This document shows, piece after piece, positions 1-12,157 of a stretch of 64,000 nt of DNA. The DNA comes from Parietichytrium sp. I65-24A (Eukaryota; Sar; Bigyra; Thraustochytrida; Thraustochytriidae): positions 394,574-458,573 of the forward strand of contig BLSF01000036.1 in the NCBI GenBank assembly GCA_012862575.1, given 5' to 3'. The position numbers and the translations under genes are program-made. Within the stretch, counting starts at the first letter, position 1; each line of letters starts with the position of its first letter. The notes under the pieces were generated by a model. The model was not told the origin of the DNA. It saw only the letters and a program-made list of their open reading frames with translations, and ran no database searches.

Positions 1-245
1 ACCACCTGCACAGGGTCCAGCGCACCGAAAGTGTGAACGAACTTCTTTTCATTGAAGCGAGTGCGCATGATGTCGTACAACTTCATGGCGGTGTGGTTGG
101 CAGGAAGCTCTGGGCAGAGAGTTCCGCGGAAAGCTGCTACCTGCTCAGCAGTGTACGGGCGCTTGGTGAACTTGAAGCGTGGCTTGGTCCACCATTGCTT
201 GATGCTGGACACAGTCTGCTGGATCTGCTGCTCTTCGTTCGTCAT
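1..245 (-). CDS. Isocitrate lyase, N-terminal part (runs off window)
   Basis: Isocitrate lyase splits isocitrate into glyoxylate and succinate in the glyoxylate cycle, allowing growth on acetate or fatty acids. The minus-strand frame opens at an ATG at 245-243 and stays open to the window edge, giving 81 codons with no stop. The translation contains WWTKPRFKFTKRPYTAEQV followed by AFRGTL and then FGALDPVQV. This matches the start of fungal/protist-type isocitrate lyases, where a W..PRF..T.RP.TAEQ block precedes an F.G.LDPVQ block. The catalytic KKCGH loop lies beyond the window and cannot be checked. The family call is confident; peroxisomal location cannot be judged without the C-terminus. 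Confidence 0.85.
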   Translation of the reverse strand, partial: MTNEEQQIQQTVSSIKQWWTKPRFKFTKRPYTAEQVAAFRGTLCPELPANHTAMKLYDIMRTRFNEKKFVHTFGALDPVQV

Positions 246-3200
246 TTTGGCTATATAAGTAGTCTTCTAAATTGGTCTTTCTTTCGTCTCGTCGCTATGG
301 TTTTCACAAGATTCCAAGAAAACACGTGTCAGTCAACACACGAACAAACAAACAACCAAGCAGCACACATCTATTGCTGTCTCGCGACTCTAACCCATCT
401 CATCCCATCCTCCTTCGCACTGCTCCATGCTCCCAACCCAATCGTCGTCTCGACTTACGTGTTCGACTTGGCTCCTCGACAGTTCTTTTGCTCTACGCTC
501 GCGGTCTTGTTGTGCTCGTCCACGTTTGCGGTTTGCTGAGTCTGCGAAATCCACCTCAGATTACTTCCCCATCTCCCCATAGACCTGCTATGGCTCTGCG
601 GCGAGGCTTACCGCTCACCACTGTTTACCCATAGAACTGGAAATGCTGATTTCATTGTTTTGATCTTCTTTCGAGGCACGTAGCCGGCCTAGTAGTCGCC
701 TGGCACTTGGCTGTAGAATTCATTAGCCTGTTGGTAAGCTCGCAAGCGGTGAGTGTTGTGAGGGCGTGGAGAGATGAAATCCGGGAGGACTAATCCATCA
801 GATCATTGAAATGTAAGCGAGCTGAGTTGTGTAAAGGCGTTGCGGAGGACTTGCATGGAACATGAAATCGTTATTATTCCTGCGCAGCCCGCGCATGAAC
901 GAGACCGGCCGTAGCCTCCAGCTATTCGCGCTGCACAATTCAGTAGTCACAGAGTATCACCCAGGTACCCCCGGTGAAAAAAGAGTGAAAAGTAGCATCG
1001 GCATAGAGAGTACAAGGCCTCTTTTGTCACTTTGTGTGCTGCAGCAGCTGCAGCGCTTCTCACCACTTTCAGGACTAGCATGAACTAATTTATTGTATAC
1101 ATTATGACACCACTACCGCTGCCATGAGAGCAGCAGTCCAGGCAGTCTGTCTTTGGAATGTAATCGTTGGTGACTTACTACCAGGTACTGTCGAAGGTAG
1201 TCTAGTCTGCTCCCGAGCCAGAGAATCTACCCGTCTACCAGGTGCGAAACTAAAAGAAGACGCGTAACAGATCTTCCTTCGTCGATCAGAGAAATAGTTG
1301 AAATAGTTGGTGGATTCTCTGCGGTATGAACAAAATTCGCGGAGTCTCGAGCAAATGCAAGGCGAAAATGACTCGCGACAGGACAGGGAGTTTGATGTTG
1401 TTGTGTTTTTCTCCAGGTTCGAACGAAGAAGACAGGCCGCGATGGCTGCGAGCTCTCTAGCTCCGGCGGGCGTGCATCGTCACACGTGTCATCTCCTGTC
1501 GAACGGGACAATTCTGAATTTCTTGATTGATTGATTGATTGATTGACAGAGAATTACCATTCCACACCTTTCTTCCACTCTTCCACTCAACTCGATAAGT
1601 ACAGCAGTGCAGAGAAGCGAGTAGAAAGAAAGAAAGAACGAGTGAATGAAACGACGGAGCAAAAGCGTTGACAGCAAAGTGCCTCAACAAATCTACGGAG
1701 GAGAAGGCAAGACCGATTGGACTCTCACCCACGTCCCGTCCACTTGCGAAAAACAAAAACAACAAGAGCAAGAGCGAGGGAGAGTGGAGAATGGAGTGGG
1801 AAACTGTGTCTTGTCGACTTTCTGGTTCTATCTTTTGATCGTGGAAGTCCTGGGGATGGATGGGGATGAATACGATGAATCATTTTAATTTCAACATGGA
1901 TCGACGGGGATATCTGCTCGCTTTCGATGCTAAAGACGCGCTGCCGCGGTACTAGTACCCATAGTACTGGTGAGTGAGTGCAGATAGTGCAGATGCTCGC
2001 TCGCTCTTGCACCAAGTACTTAGTCTGAGCACAGGCGCCGGTACTAGTTTCTAGGTGCAATCGCAGTCAGTAAGTCAGTGTTCGTACTACTGCACCTGGT
2101 TTTGATGACCCGAAAGTAGAGTGACAGTGAGAGCAGCTGTAATTCGACACGGAGATACAGTGTAATGATCTCTCCTTAGATTGCATGCACAGACGGATCC
2201 GACTTCGTGTCAGTGACCATATCATATGATGCTGCGAGTTTCGGCAGAGCATGTGCGCCTATCGTCTTCTCCCGAGTTGGAAATCTTTCGCGTTCTGACA
2301 GAAGGAGGAAGGCTCAAGTCTGAACTTGTGAAATGGAAAAGGTGGAAATGTCTTTTCTAGCTGCAAATACTACCAGCAAGTAGCTGGAGCGTAGTACTGT
2401 CTCTTGCTCCTCTCTCATCTCCTGCTTCTGACTTGACATAGATGGTATCCCACAGTTGTAGTAGCGACGCACGCATTACACACTCAGCAAGAAAAGTGAG
2501 ACGTTGCACAGAAGACAGGAGACACCGACTCTCCACTCGAGAAGAGAGTCTTCCGTACTCGAACAATAGATTGTGGAATTTGGAATTTTGATGACAAAGA
2601 CATTCCTTCCACACCCTTCCACTCAGAATTCACTGTCAGAACAGAAAGTTGATGAGAGGAACATTTGTGTTGGCAGAAAAAAAACGTTTGCTGTGAGTCT
2701 GTGACAAAATTACACGTCTGAAATCTTAGGCTAACGAATTGTATAGTATAAGACGTAGGCACGAAAGGCAGTATCCACCTTAAATTGTCCTCTATCCGGG
2801 GAACAGAGTCTCCTTAAAACAAAGATTTAAGGAACGTCTGAGAAAATATAATCGTTTTTGACAGGGATCTCGTGGATGGAGATGGGTCCCTCTTCCCCCC
2901 CTCATCTGACGAGGATTGGAAGCTAAGCTTACAAAACGAGTCTCAGAAACTGGGTAGCACCAGAATCCACGATGCAATGGCGTACAGTACCCAGCACGTG
3001 CATCGCATCGTCCACAGGATCGAAAAGTACCGAGTTTGAAAAAGCAAACAGACATAAGCAGAGAAAGACCTCCTCTGCGAAAAAAAAAAAAAAAAAGAGA
3101 AAAAGAGTCTTTCGACTTCAGTAAAAGCCAAGGATTTACTTCTGGTGACGTACGACTAGATTAATTAAAAAATAATATGGAGATTTGGAAAGGAACAAAG
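246..3200. other. Intergenic region, no supportable gene
   Basis: This stretch of nearly 3 kb shows no frame with recognisable protein features; its open frames are short and overlap on both strands. It holds a (GATT)n tract near 1523-1545, several GTACTAGTACC-like short palindromes near 1955-2100, and an A17-18 run near 3080-3097. Confidence 0.6.
1523..1545. repeat. (GATT)n microsatellite
   Basis: About five perfect tandem copies of a 4-bp GATT unit lie in the spacer upstream of the isocitrate lyase gene. No coding context. Confidence 0.85.
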
Positions 3201-4838
3201 TTACAGGTGGGCTCTTGGTCTCGGAGTGACCTTCATTGGCAAACCTCCAGGAACCTTTCGTGCAGGTACCCAACCAGCCATCCCAGTAACCATGGGAGGC
3301 TGTTCAAGGTCTACAGGGCCCAAGGTTCCGTAATTGACTCCCACATAGGTCTCCGGGTCGTATTTTGCAAGGAACTCGTCAGTTAACGCAAAGTTAAAGT
3401 TATGCAAAAGGTGGGCAAGAATGATGCGCATCTCCATCTGCGCAAAGTTCATGCCAATGCACCCGCGTGGAGGAAACATGAACGGACTGAACCTATCTGT
3501 GGAAGGGTTGTAAGCCTTTAGTGGGTTGCCGTCCCAGATTTCGGCGCCTCTAAACTCTCGGTCAGGGTTGAACTTGTCAGCATCGTCGCCCCAAAGCTCC
3601 TTGCTGCGGTGGCGAGACCAGTTGACAAGGCGAACATACGTGCCCTTTTTCAGCAACACCGGCTTGCCGCCCGGGCCGGTAATGTGCGTGTCATGCTCGA
3701 TCTCGCGAAAGGTGCCGTTCGCGACAGCTGGCCACAGTCGCAGCGTCTCCATGATACACCGGGTCATGTAAGGCAATAGCAACAAATCGCGGTACTCTGG
3801 CCGGCGCCCATTCAAGGTCTTGAAGAAGGCATCGGCCTCCTTCTGCAGTTTGGTTTGGATCTCTGGGTGCTTGGCGAGCTCAAACATGAGCCAGCTCATC
3901 GTGTGACCGGTGGTGTCGTGACCAGCGAAGGCAAAAATCAGCGAATTTCCCTCCTTGGTCTTCTCGTTGAACCCGTCCATAGTGCGCAAGCGCTCGCTGA
4001 GCGGGCCACGCACCATGGGACACGTGCCGCTCGAGACATCAGCGCGAGTGGCTGGGCAAGTGCGGGTGCTGCTTTCCATGCGGGAAGCGAGCGTCTTGCA
4101 AAATGGCCGAACGTATTTTGGGTCGTGAGACCCTCCCATTGCATGGCGAAAGTTCTCGTTTGTAGCTTCCATGAACTCGGGAGTCTCTCCGAAAAGAGCG
4201 AGCTGGAGCTGAGCTTGGGTTTCAAAGAGTAAAAACTCATTCATGTCCACCTTCGATTTGCCTCCATCGGACAGCTTCATCAGTTTGTCTGCACAGACCT
4301 CAGCGCGAGCGGCGCTAACATCAAAGATCTGGGACAAGCTTGCATCTGGCAAAAACGCTGGCAGCAGATGCGAGCGCTGTGCGCGCCAGTGGTCATTGTC
4401 GGTAGTAGAAATGATGCTGCCGTAAAAGAAAAGGTTAAAGTTTGGCTGCTTCTTGGTGTGTCCAATTGCGATACGCCTTGCGTCTTCTGGGTCACCAATA
4501 ATCACCTCCTGGGTCACCACCGGTGGCGCACGAGGGCCTTCGTCACCATCCTGACGCTTGAAGATAAGGTACGGCACCACGATATTCCCGCAGCTCGACC
4601 CGGTGTACTCTTCCTGCCACTTGGCAAACTTGGCGTGGACCTGTCCAAGGCGGCTGCTTTTCGTAAGGTCCGCGAAAGCATCTTTCCAGCCGTTCGGGAA
4701 CTTGACCTTATCCGAGAGTGGTCCTGGAAGGTGATCTGCGACGTTGTACTCTCCCTCCTTGGGAAGCTCCATTTGAAACTTGAGTCCCCCCAAGCTCCAC
4801 GCGTTGTCCGCGGAGTGGTACTCCTGCTCCTGCGCCAT
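3201..4838 (-). CDS. Cytochrome P450, soluble-type N-terminus, atypical heme loop
   Basis: Heme-thiolate monooxygenase of 545 residues from the ATG at 4838, chosen because it sits in a strong ACCATGG context; the frame is open further upstream but without another ATG. The I-helix AGHDTT is near residues 305-310 and the K-helix ETLR near 364-367. An FNPDRE block follows, then the heme-binding loop FMFPPRGCIG with the proximal Cys at about 460. The usual loop is FxxGxRxCxG; here the Gly is Pro (codon 3471-3473 reads CCT on the coding strand), while Phe, Arg, Cys and the last Gly are kept. WRAQR fits the C-helix. The N-terminus has no hydrophobic anchor, so ER insertion is not evident. Two Cys-Pro pairs (near 260 and 272) lie just before the I-helix region. 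Substrate and CYP family are not identifiable. Isolated, on the same strand as the dehydrogenase 1 kb away. Confidence 0.9.
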   Translation of the reverse strand: MAQEQEYHSADNAWSLGGLKFQMELPKEGEYNVADHLPGPLSDKVKFPNGWKDAFADLTKSSRLGQVHAKFAKWQEEYTGSSCGNIVVPYLIFKRQDGDEGPRAPPVVTQEVIIGDPEDARRIAIGHTKKQPNFNLFFYGSIISTTDNDHWRAQRSHLLPAFLPDASLSQIFDVSAARAEVCADKLMKLSDGGKSKVDMNEFLLFETQAQLQLALFGETPEFMEATNENFRHAMGGSHDPKYVRPFCKTLASRMESSTRTCPATRADVSSGTCPMVRGPLSERLRTMDGFNEKTKEGNSLIFAFAGHDTTGHTMSWLMFELAKHPEIQTKLQKEADAFFKTLNGRRPEYRDLLLLPYMTRCIMETLRLWPAVANGTFREIEHDTHITGPGGKPVLLKKGTYVRLVNWSRHRSKELWGDDADKFNPDREFRGAEIWDGNPLKAYNPSTDRFSPFMFPPRGCIGMNFAQMEMRIILAHLLHNFNFALTDEFLAKYDPETYVGVNYGTLGPVDLEQPPMVTGMAGWVPARKVPGGLPMKVTPRPRAHL

Positions 4839-5888
4839 GGTGTCCTTCACTTTTGATTCCCCTCCTCGCGTCCGCCTTCTTCGCTCAGGGTCCTGCTCCC
4901 TCTGTGTTTCGAGTTTGCCCTTTCTCTTCACCTCATCGCTTCTTTGGTGAAAAACTCCTCTTACGTGAAAAGCCCAGCCAGCCTTAGCGCACTCTACCTA
5001 TTGGCAGTACGGGTGCACATGAATAAGATGTGAGTCAGTATTTATAGCTAGCTAGTACCAAATTACTGTGCTCAGTACCAGTCCAGTTGGACAATTTCTT
5101 CCTCTTACGATCTCTTACGAGTGTTTGGTAGTACGAGTGAAACTATCTCTAATTTTTCTAACTTGTTATAATTCTTAGTATCAAGTACCTCTAGTTGAAA
5201 AACATGAAGACCAAAATAGTTTGACCCAAGCCCACGAACAATGAGAAACAAACAGAACAGTTGTGGGTATTGTCAAGAGATTGTCGCGAGATCGGAATGG
5301 TTAAGAACGGCGCAGGCACTTGGCCTACTCAAAGATGCTCCATCAAGCATCAAGACTTGGCGGCTCTCGTCCGAGAACTTCACTTCCACAATCAGATCAG
5401 CAACAGCTGCTACGTTCGTGCCGATCACCTCAAAAAAGATACTAACTTATACTCACTGTCAGTACCCCTCGGAAGATGACTTGGTCCGAGAGCACGATAT
5501 CAAACGATGTAAAACGGTCAATGACCATGGCAGTTGAAAATATTTGCGTGCCACAGCGATAATCATGATCATGATGCATCTTAAGCATCTCACAATGAAT
5601 CTGAATCTGAACAATTTGCAAAATAGAAAAGGTCGTGAAAGCAGGCTGGGCGCCAAATGTAAAGCTGCTTAGTGTATCCCGTAGCCAAGCCCTTGCTCAG
5701 TCAAGAGGGGGTTGACGAGACTTCGCTTGCCAAAGCCAAGGTCTTAGGCGACGAGGAGTAGGACCCACCCCCATGTCCTACCTACACTCTAATGAATCAA
5801 TTGAGGTAAGCTATAAGTCGTCAGCTTGTATGCCATTTAGCAGCAGCTGGATGATCGTAAGCTCTGGAGCTCGTTCGATTGGGTGCAA
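4839..5888. other. Intergenic region
   Basis: No supportable gene. A GTACT-type motif (see findings) is at 5449-5466, in a stretch reading ATACTCACTGTCAGTACC. A minus-strand open stretch near 5276-5435 has protein-like composition but no ATG and a stop immediately upstream, so it is not called. Confidence 0.5.
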
Positions 5889-7040
5889 TCATTCGTCGCG
5901 GGTTCCAGCAGGAGCAGGAGAAGGAGCAGGACGGACGAGAACCTTGAGCGTTCCCGAGGTCTGAGCTCTCGAGATGGCACCTTGAATATCTTCGAGAGCG
6001 TGCACAGAGTCCGTCATGCGCTCCAGCAACTTGGCAAGGCGGGGTCCGGAATGTGGACTGGACAACAGTTGAAGTGCAACGGGGAATGGTCCGCAACGGC
6101 TCCCTGTGATCTCAAGTTCTTTCACTACGACTCGGTTCCGTGCCTCGGCCTGACGCCCCAGCTCTGAGACTTGCTGTTCCGAGCTCTGTGGGGGCCGAGG
6201 CGAACAGGTGGATTTGAGGCACACTGTGCCGAGCGGCCTAGTATATAGTGTTGCAGTGCAAAAACCATCGGAACTGCCAGTAGCTTCGACCGTGAGATCA
6301 AAAGCATTCTCAAATTTTGACTGCAAATTTTCCTTTGAACCTTCATCGTCCCGCGGGACCAGCACCGTTCCGAATTGCGAGCCTTCGAGCTCAAGACATT
6401 CTGCCAATAGATCCAGCTTTTCCTTGTGTCTTCCGAAGACAACCATTTGAGTAATTTGTGTTTGCGCACTCTGGCTTAGCCCGAGTACGGCCGCAATCAG
6501 CAGCCCAAGCCGTCCATCCCCCAAGACTGCAACGCGGCGTTGCTGCGTAACACCGGTGAAGAGTTGCTCCACAACTCTACACGCAGCTGCGACCGGCTCT
6601 GTGAAGACAGCAATTTGGTCCGGAACATTCGAGGGAACAAGAAACAAATTTGTTACAGGAACTGCAATATACTCGGCAAAGCACCCGTCTTGATTCCAAA
6701 TCCCAAGGCACTTTCTCTGTGGGCAGTGGTTTCTTGCGGCCACTTGATCAGTCCCGGCGCAAACTGCGCACGCTCGGCAAGGCAGATTGATCTCCGCCAC
6801 AACCCTGGAGCCTTTTGTTATCATACAATTCACGTGCCCGGCAATCTCCTCCACGACTCCCACAAACTCGTGTCCCAGGACGCCTGAAAAGCCTTGTTTG
6901 TACTCCTGGAGCATGGCCAGGTCTGTCCCGCACACCCCCGCAAGCAGCACTTTCACAATAGCCCAGCCATCACGCACTGCTGGCCGCGCCTTGCTGCTTC
7001 CCACGACGAGCTTGCCGTCTCTGATCTGCGCAGAGAGCAT
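5889..7040 (-). CDS. Zinc-dependent MDR alcohol/polyol dehydrogenase-like protein
   Basis: Medium-chain dehydrogenase/reductase of 383 residues, expected to oxidise an alcohol with NAD(P). From the only usable ATG (7040-7038) it begins MLSAQIRDGK. GVCGTDLAML then supplies the catalytic-zinc Cys and GHEFVGVVEE the His-Glu pair. A cysteine-rich structural zinc lobe follows (CRACAVCAG..NHCPQRKCLG), then the FTEPVAAACRV helix, and VLGDGRLGLL forms the Rossmann nucleotide loop. The pattern resembles the plant/cyanobacterial MDR group often labelled threonine dehydrogenase-like or bacteriochlorophyllide dehydrogenase-like; substrate unknown. The frame stays open to 7346 but only through a TTG codon and spacer-like repeats, so the longer form is rejected. 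C-terminal residues are Pro/Ala-rich. Confidence 0.85.
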   Translation of the reverse strand: MLSAQIRDGKLVVGSSKARPAVRDGWAIVKVLLAGVCGTDLAMLQEYKQGFSGVLGHEFVGVVEEIAGHVNCMITKGSRVVAEINLPCRACAVCAGTDQVAARNHCPQRKCLGIWNQDGCFAEYIAVPVTNLFLVPSNVPDQIAVFTEPVAAACRVVEQLFTGVTQQRRVAVLGDGRLGLLIAAVLGLSQSAQTQITQMVVFGRHKEKLDLLAECLELEGSQFGTVLVPRDDEGSKENLQSKFENAFDLTVEATGSSDGFCTATLYTRPLGTVCLKSTCSPRPPQSSEQQVSELGRQAEARNRVVVKELEITGSRCGPFPVALQLLSSPHSGPRLAKLLERMTDSVHALEDIQGAISRAQTSGTLKVLVRPAPSPAPAGTRDE

Positions 7041-9139
<2,099 letters not shown>

Positions 9140-10549
9140 ATGTCCAACACGCTCAACGTTGACGGGTCGGATGACCCTTCGTACCGCTACAAGATGCCCA
9201 AGGTGATCGGCAAGATCGAGGGTCGCGGAAACGGCATCAAGACCGTCATCGTCAACTGTGCAGAGGTCGCACAAGCATTGCACCGCCCGCACACCCAGCT
9301 CACCAAGTTTTTTGGTTGCGAGCTCGGTGCTGGATCCCGTATCGAGGACAAGTCTGAGCGCGCTATCGTCAACGGTGCTTTCGAGACGTCCCTCCTTCAG
9401 GAGATGGTGTTCAAGTACATTGACAAGTTCGTCATGTGCAGCATGTGCAAGAACCCCGAGACTGTCATGGAGCTTAAAGGCAAGAAGAAGCAAGCCACCA
9501 TCATGCTCAAGTGCAAGGCTTGCGGTGAGGTTTCGGAAGCTGACAACACCCACAAGCTCTGCACCATGATCCTCAAGGAGATGTCCGCCCAGCCTGCCGG
9601 AAAATCCAAGAAGGAGCGCAGGAAGGCCAAGAACGAAAACGACGCTGACGATGCCTCTGACATCCAGAGCATGGACTCGTCCAGCGTCAAGGAGAAGAAG
9701 GTCAAGAAGGAGAAGAAAGAAAAGAAAGAGAAAAAAGAGAAAAAAGAAAAGAAAGAGAAGAAGGAGAAGAAAGAGAAGAAGGAAAAGAAGGAAAAGAAGG
9801 AGAAGAAGGAAAAGAAGTCCAAGAAGGTTACTTCCGATGACGACGACGCGCCTTTCGATGCCGTCGCCGACCTGTCCAACGGCATGGAGGCATTTTCCAT
9901 TGACGACGCTGCGGCTCTTGAAGAGGCGATCACCAAAGTCCGCGCCTTCATCGGCTCGAGCCCTTCTCCTGATAATGAGCAGGTGTTTAACGAGGTTACC
10001 TCTCTGCAGACCACCTCTAGCCTTCGCAAGGCTGACGCTGTTGCCATCTTGTACTTTGCAGCTGTGGCAGACCAGCCTCCTACTACCCTGACCAAGTACC
10101 TCGGTGCCCTTGCAAAGCTCACCAGAGACGAGCGCATGCAGTTCGAAGTACTCTCTTGCCTCGAGGAGAGCGTCGTTCGAGCAGAGGACGAGACCAAGCG
10201 CACCACCAACCTCAAGTTGGTCCCTCTTGTGATCAAAGCTCTCTACGACGAGGATGTCGTGGATGAGGAAGTCATCCGCCGGTGGTTCAACCCAAACTTC
10301 AAGACCGAGCATGTGCGCTCCGTTGTCGATGAAAGCACCATCGCCGCAGTCAAGAAGAACGCTGAGCCTATTGTAACCTGGCTTGCTACTGTGGAGGAGG
10401 AGTCCGACAGCGAGGACGGAGAAGAAGAGGAGGAAGAGGAAGGCGAGGGTTTTGATCCTGCCAGCGTCTTCGGCAGCGCCCCATCCAAACCTGGTGCTGA
10501 TGATCTTTCTGAAACTGATGAAAGTGAGAGCGACACTGACGACGAGTAA
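9140..10549 (+). CDS. Translation initiation factor eIF5
   Basis: eIF5 is the GTPase-activating protein of eIF2 in the 43S preinitiation complex. The 469-residue product starts MSNTLNVDGSDDPSYRYKMP; Arg16 in the DPSYRYKMP block corresponds to the arginine finger (Arg15 in yeast eIF5). The N-terminal eIF2beta/eIF5 fold carries a C4 zinc site (CSMC and CKAC, near 94-126). A highly charged linker near 185-230 is an almost perfect Lys-Lys-Glu-Lys repeat. The C-terminal W2/HEAT domain ends in the aromatic-acidic box (IVTWLATVEEE followed by an acidic run). The start is the first ATG after an AAG context. It converges with the GlyRS gene, with about 215 bp between stop codons. The extra Asp/Glu-rich tail after the AA-box is longer than in yeast. 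Confidence 0.96.
   Translation: MSNTLNVDGSDDPSYRYKMPKVIGKIEGRGNGIKTVIVNCAEVAQALHRPHTQLTKFFGCELGAGSRIEDKSERAIVNGAFETSLLQEMVFKYIDKFVMCSMCKNPETVMELKGKKKQATIMLKCKACGEVSEADNTHKLCTMILKEMSAQPAGKSKKERRKAKNENDADDASDIQSMDSSSVKEKKVKKEKKEKKEKKEKKEKKEKKEKKEKKEKKEKKEKKEKKSKKVTSDDDDAPFDAVADLSNGMEAFSIDDAAALEEAITKVRAFIGSSPSPDNEQVFNEVTSLQTTSSLRKADAVAILYFAAVADQPPTTLTKYLGALAKLTRDERMQFEVLSCLEESVVRAEDETKRTTNLKLVPLVIKALYDEDVVDEEVIRRWFNPNFKTEHVRSVVDESTIAAVKKNAEPIVTWLATVEEESDSEDGEEEEEEEGEGFDPASVFGSAPSKPGADDLSETDESESDTDDE
9693..9827 (+). repeat. Coding AAG/GAA-type repeat (Lys-Glu linker of eIF5)
   Basis: An in-frame purine repeat within the eIF5 gene encodes alternating KKEK units. Synonymous AAA/AAG and GAA/GAG changes show it is somewhat diverged at DNA level while the protein repeat is kept. 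Confidence 0.85.
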
Positions 10550-10765
10550 ACCCTCAACGTTTTGCTTTCGAACTTGCGCGCTCCTGAGGTCCCTCGCGTG
10601 CGTGCATTTGAGCGACAGAAATTACACATACAAGCTATTTCTTCTCTTTTTATTACTTTGACGTTTTTACACCCCATTTTGGCCGCTTCCACATTCAAGG
10701 CGAGCGCCAGGAGCATGTGTACAAGGGTCATCTTGATTTTACAGGACGTCTCGGCCGCAGTTCGC

Positions 10766-12157
10766 CTACAGGAACCTGGATTTCATTTGCGAGGGATTCA
10801 TGCCCACAAACTCATCTATACCTATTCGGGTTTGCTGCATTGAATCTCTGTCACGAAGGGTGACGCAGTTATCGTTCAAAGACTCAAAATCAATTGTTGC
10901 GCAGAACGGAGTGCCAATCTCGTCCTGTCTACGATATTTTTTCCCAATCGATGTGCCCGAGAGATCCATGGTTGGCGAGCACCACCGCTGTTGCCCGATT
11001 TTCTGAAAAACGTCCTTGCAGATATTCGCTTGATCTGCGTTCTTACCGATGAGTGGGAGAATTGCTACAGAGTGAGGCGCAATTTCGGGAGAGAACCGCA
11101 GGACGACGCGCTCTGTCGCCTTGCCATCGGGACTTGCAGCCGGAACCTGTTCAACAGTATATGCGTCACAGATGGCGGCAAGCACCAGCCTGTTGAGCCC
11201 AAGCGCTGGTTCAATGACAGCAGGTACCAAGGTCTCCCTCTTCGCCTTGTCTTTGTATGTCAAACCGTGTTGCGTCAGATCATATGTGCCCCTATTTGCA
11301 ATTCCCCAGAGCTCACCCCAGCCGAATGGAAAGTTGAACTCAAAGTCTATCGTTCGCTTCGCATAGTGTGCGAGATCTTCTTTGCTGTGCTCGCTAAACC
11401 TCACAGACTCCTCACGAATGCAAACCGTGTTAAAGAGCCAGTCCTTAGCTTCCGCAAGCCAATATTCGAACCACTCGGCCGAACTCTCCTCCGGGCAGAA
11501 CCATTCTAGCTCCATCTGCTCAAACTCCCTCGTTCGAAAGATGTAATTGCCCGGCGTGACCTCGTTGCGGAACGCCTTCCCAAGTTGAGCAATTCCGAAA
11601 GGCAACGGCGCACTTGTTGTGTTGCAAACGTTTTCAAAGTTGATGAAGGCACCCTGGGCAGTCTCTGGACGAAAATATGCTTCAGAGCCCTTTCCAACGA
11701 CCGGCCCTACGGAAGTCCCGAACATCAAATTGAACTCTCGCGTCTCGGACACCTGGTCGCCCCAAGGCTTGAGCTTACCGCAAGGGCACGCCCTTTCCCG
11801 AAGCAGCTCGTCCATCGACCTGGACTCGCCCGACGCCTCGACAAGATGATCCGCCCTGAATCGCTCGTTGCACTTTTTGCAGTCTACCAGCGGATCCGTA
11901 AAGTTATCCAAATGCCCAGACTTGTCCCAAACGCTCGGCGGCATAAGCACCACGGAATCTAGCCCGAAAACGTCACTTCGGCTCGTAACAAACCTTCTCC
12001 ACCACGAGTCCGCTATGTGCCTCTTCAGTAGCGAGCCCAGGGGGCCGTAGTCAAAGCTGTTCGCGAAGCCCCCATAGATCTCGCAGCTTGGGAACACAAA
12101 CCCGCGCTGTTTGCAAAGCGCCACCACTTTGCGCATATCCCGCGCTCCCCGCGACAT
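10766..12157 (-). CDS. Glycyl-tRNA synthetase, alpha-2 bacterial-type class II
   Basis: Attaches glycine to tRNA-Gly. The 463-residue product starts at the ATG at 12157, since no other in-frame ATG exists before an upstream stop. Order of features: FVFPSCEIYGG.ANSFDYGPLG at the start, SGHLDNFTDPLVDCKKC with a FRADHLVEA block, a CPCG pair, FNLMFGT, YFRPETAQGAFINF (motif 1/2 region), PFGIAQLGKAFRNE, FRTREFEQMELEWF (motif 2), FGWGELWGIANRGTYDL, and motif 3 (EPALGLNRLVLA). A C-terminal anticodon-binding domain with SIGKKYRRQDEIGTPFC follows. The sequence is the Thermus/Bacteroidetes-like alpha-2 type rather than the larger cytosolic eukaryotic GARS. No convincing mitochondrial presequence is visible, so dual or cytosolic use is possible. 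Confidence 0.93.
   Translation of the reverse strand: MSRGARDMRKVVALCKQRGFVFPSCEIYGGFANSFDYGPLGSLLKRHIADSWWRRFVTSRSDVFGLDSVVLMPPSVWDKSGHLDNFTDPLVDCKKCNERFRADHLVEASGESRSMDELLRERACPCGKLKPWGDQVSETREFNLMFGTSVGPVVGKGSEAYFRPETAQGAFINFENVCNTTSAPLPFGIAQLGKAFRNEVTPGNYIFRTREFEQMELEWFCPEESSAEWFEYWLAEAKDWLFNTVCIREESVRFSEHSKEDLAHYAKRTIDFEFNFPFGWGELWGIANRGTYDLTQHGLTYKDKAKRETLVPAVIEPALGLNRLVLAAICDAYTVEQVPAASPDGKATERVVLRFSPEIAPHSVAILPLIGKNADQANICKDVFQKIGQQRWCSPTMDLSGTSIGKKYRRQDEIGTPFCATIDFESLNDNCVTLRDRDSMQQTRIGIDEFVGMNPSQMKSRFL

Noticed and set aside
5276-5435. Protein-like open stretch on the minus strand between P450 and MDR genes
   Set aside because: No ATG, bounded by stops within about 52 codons, and no partner exon found; could be a relic but is not supportable.
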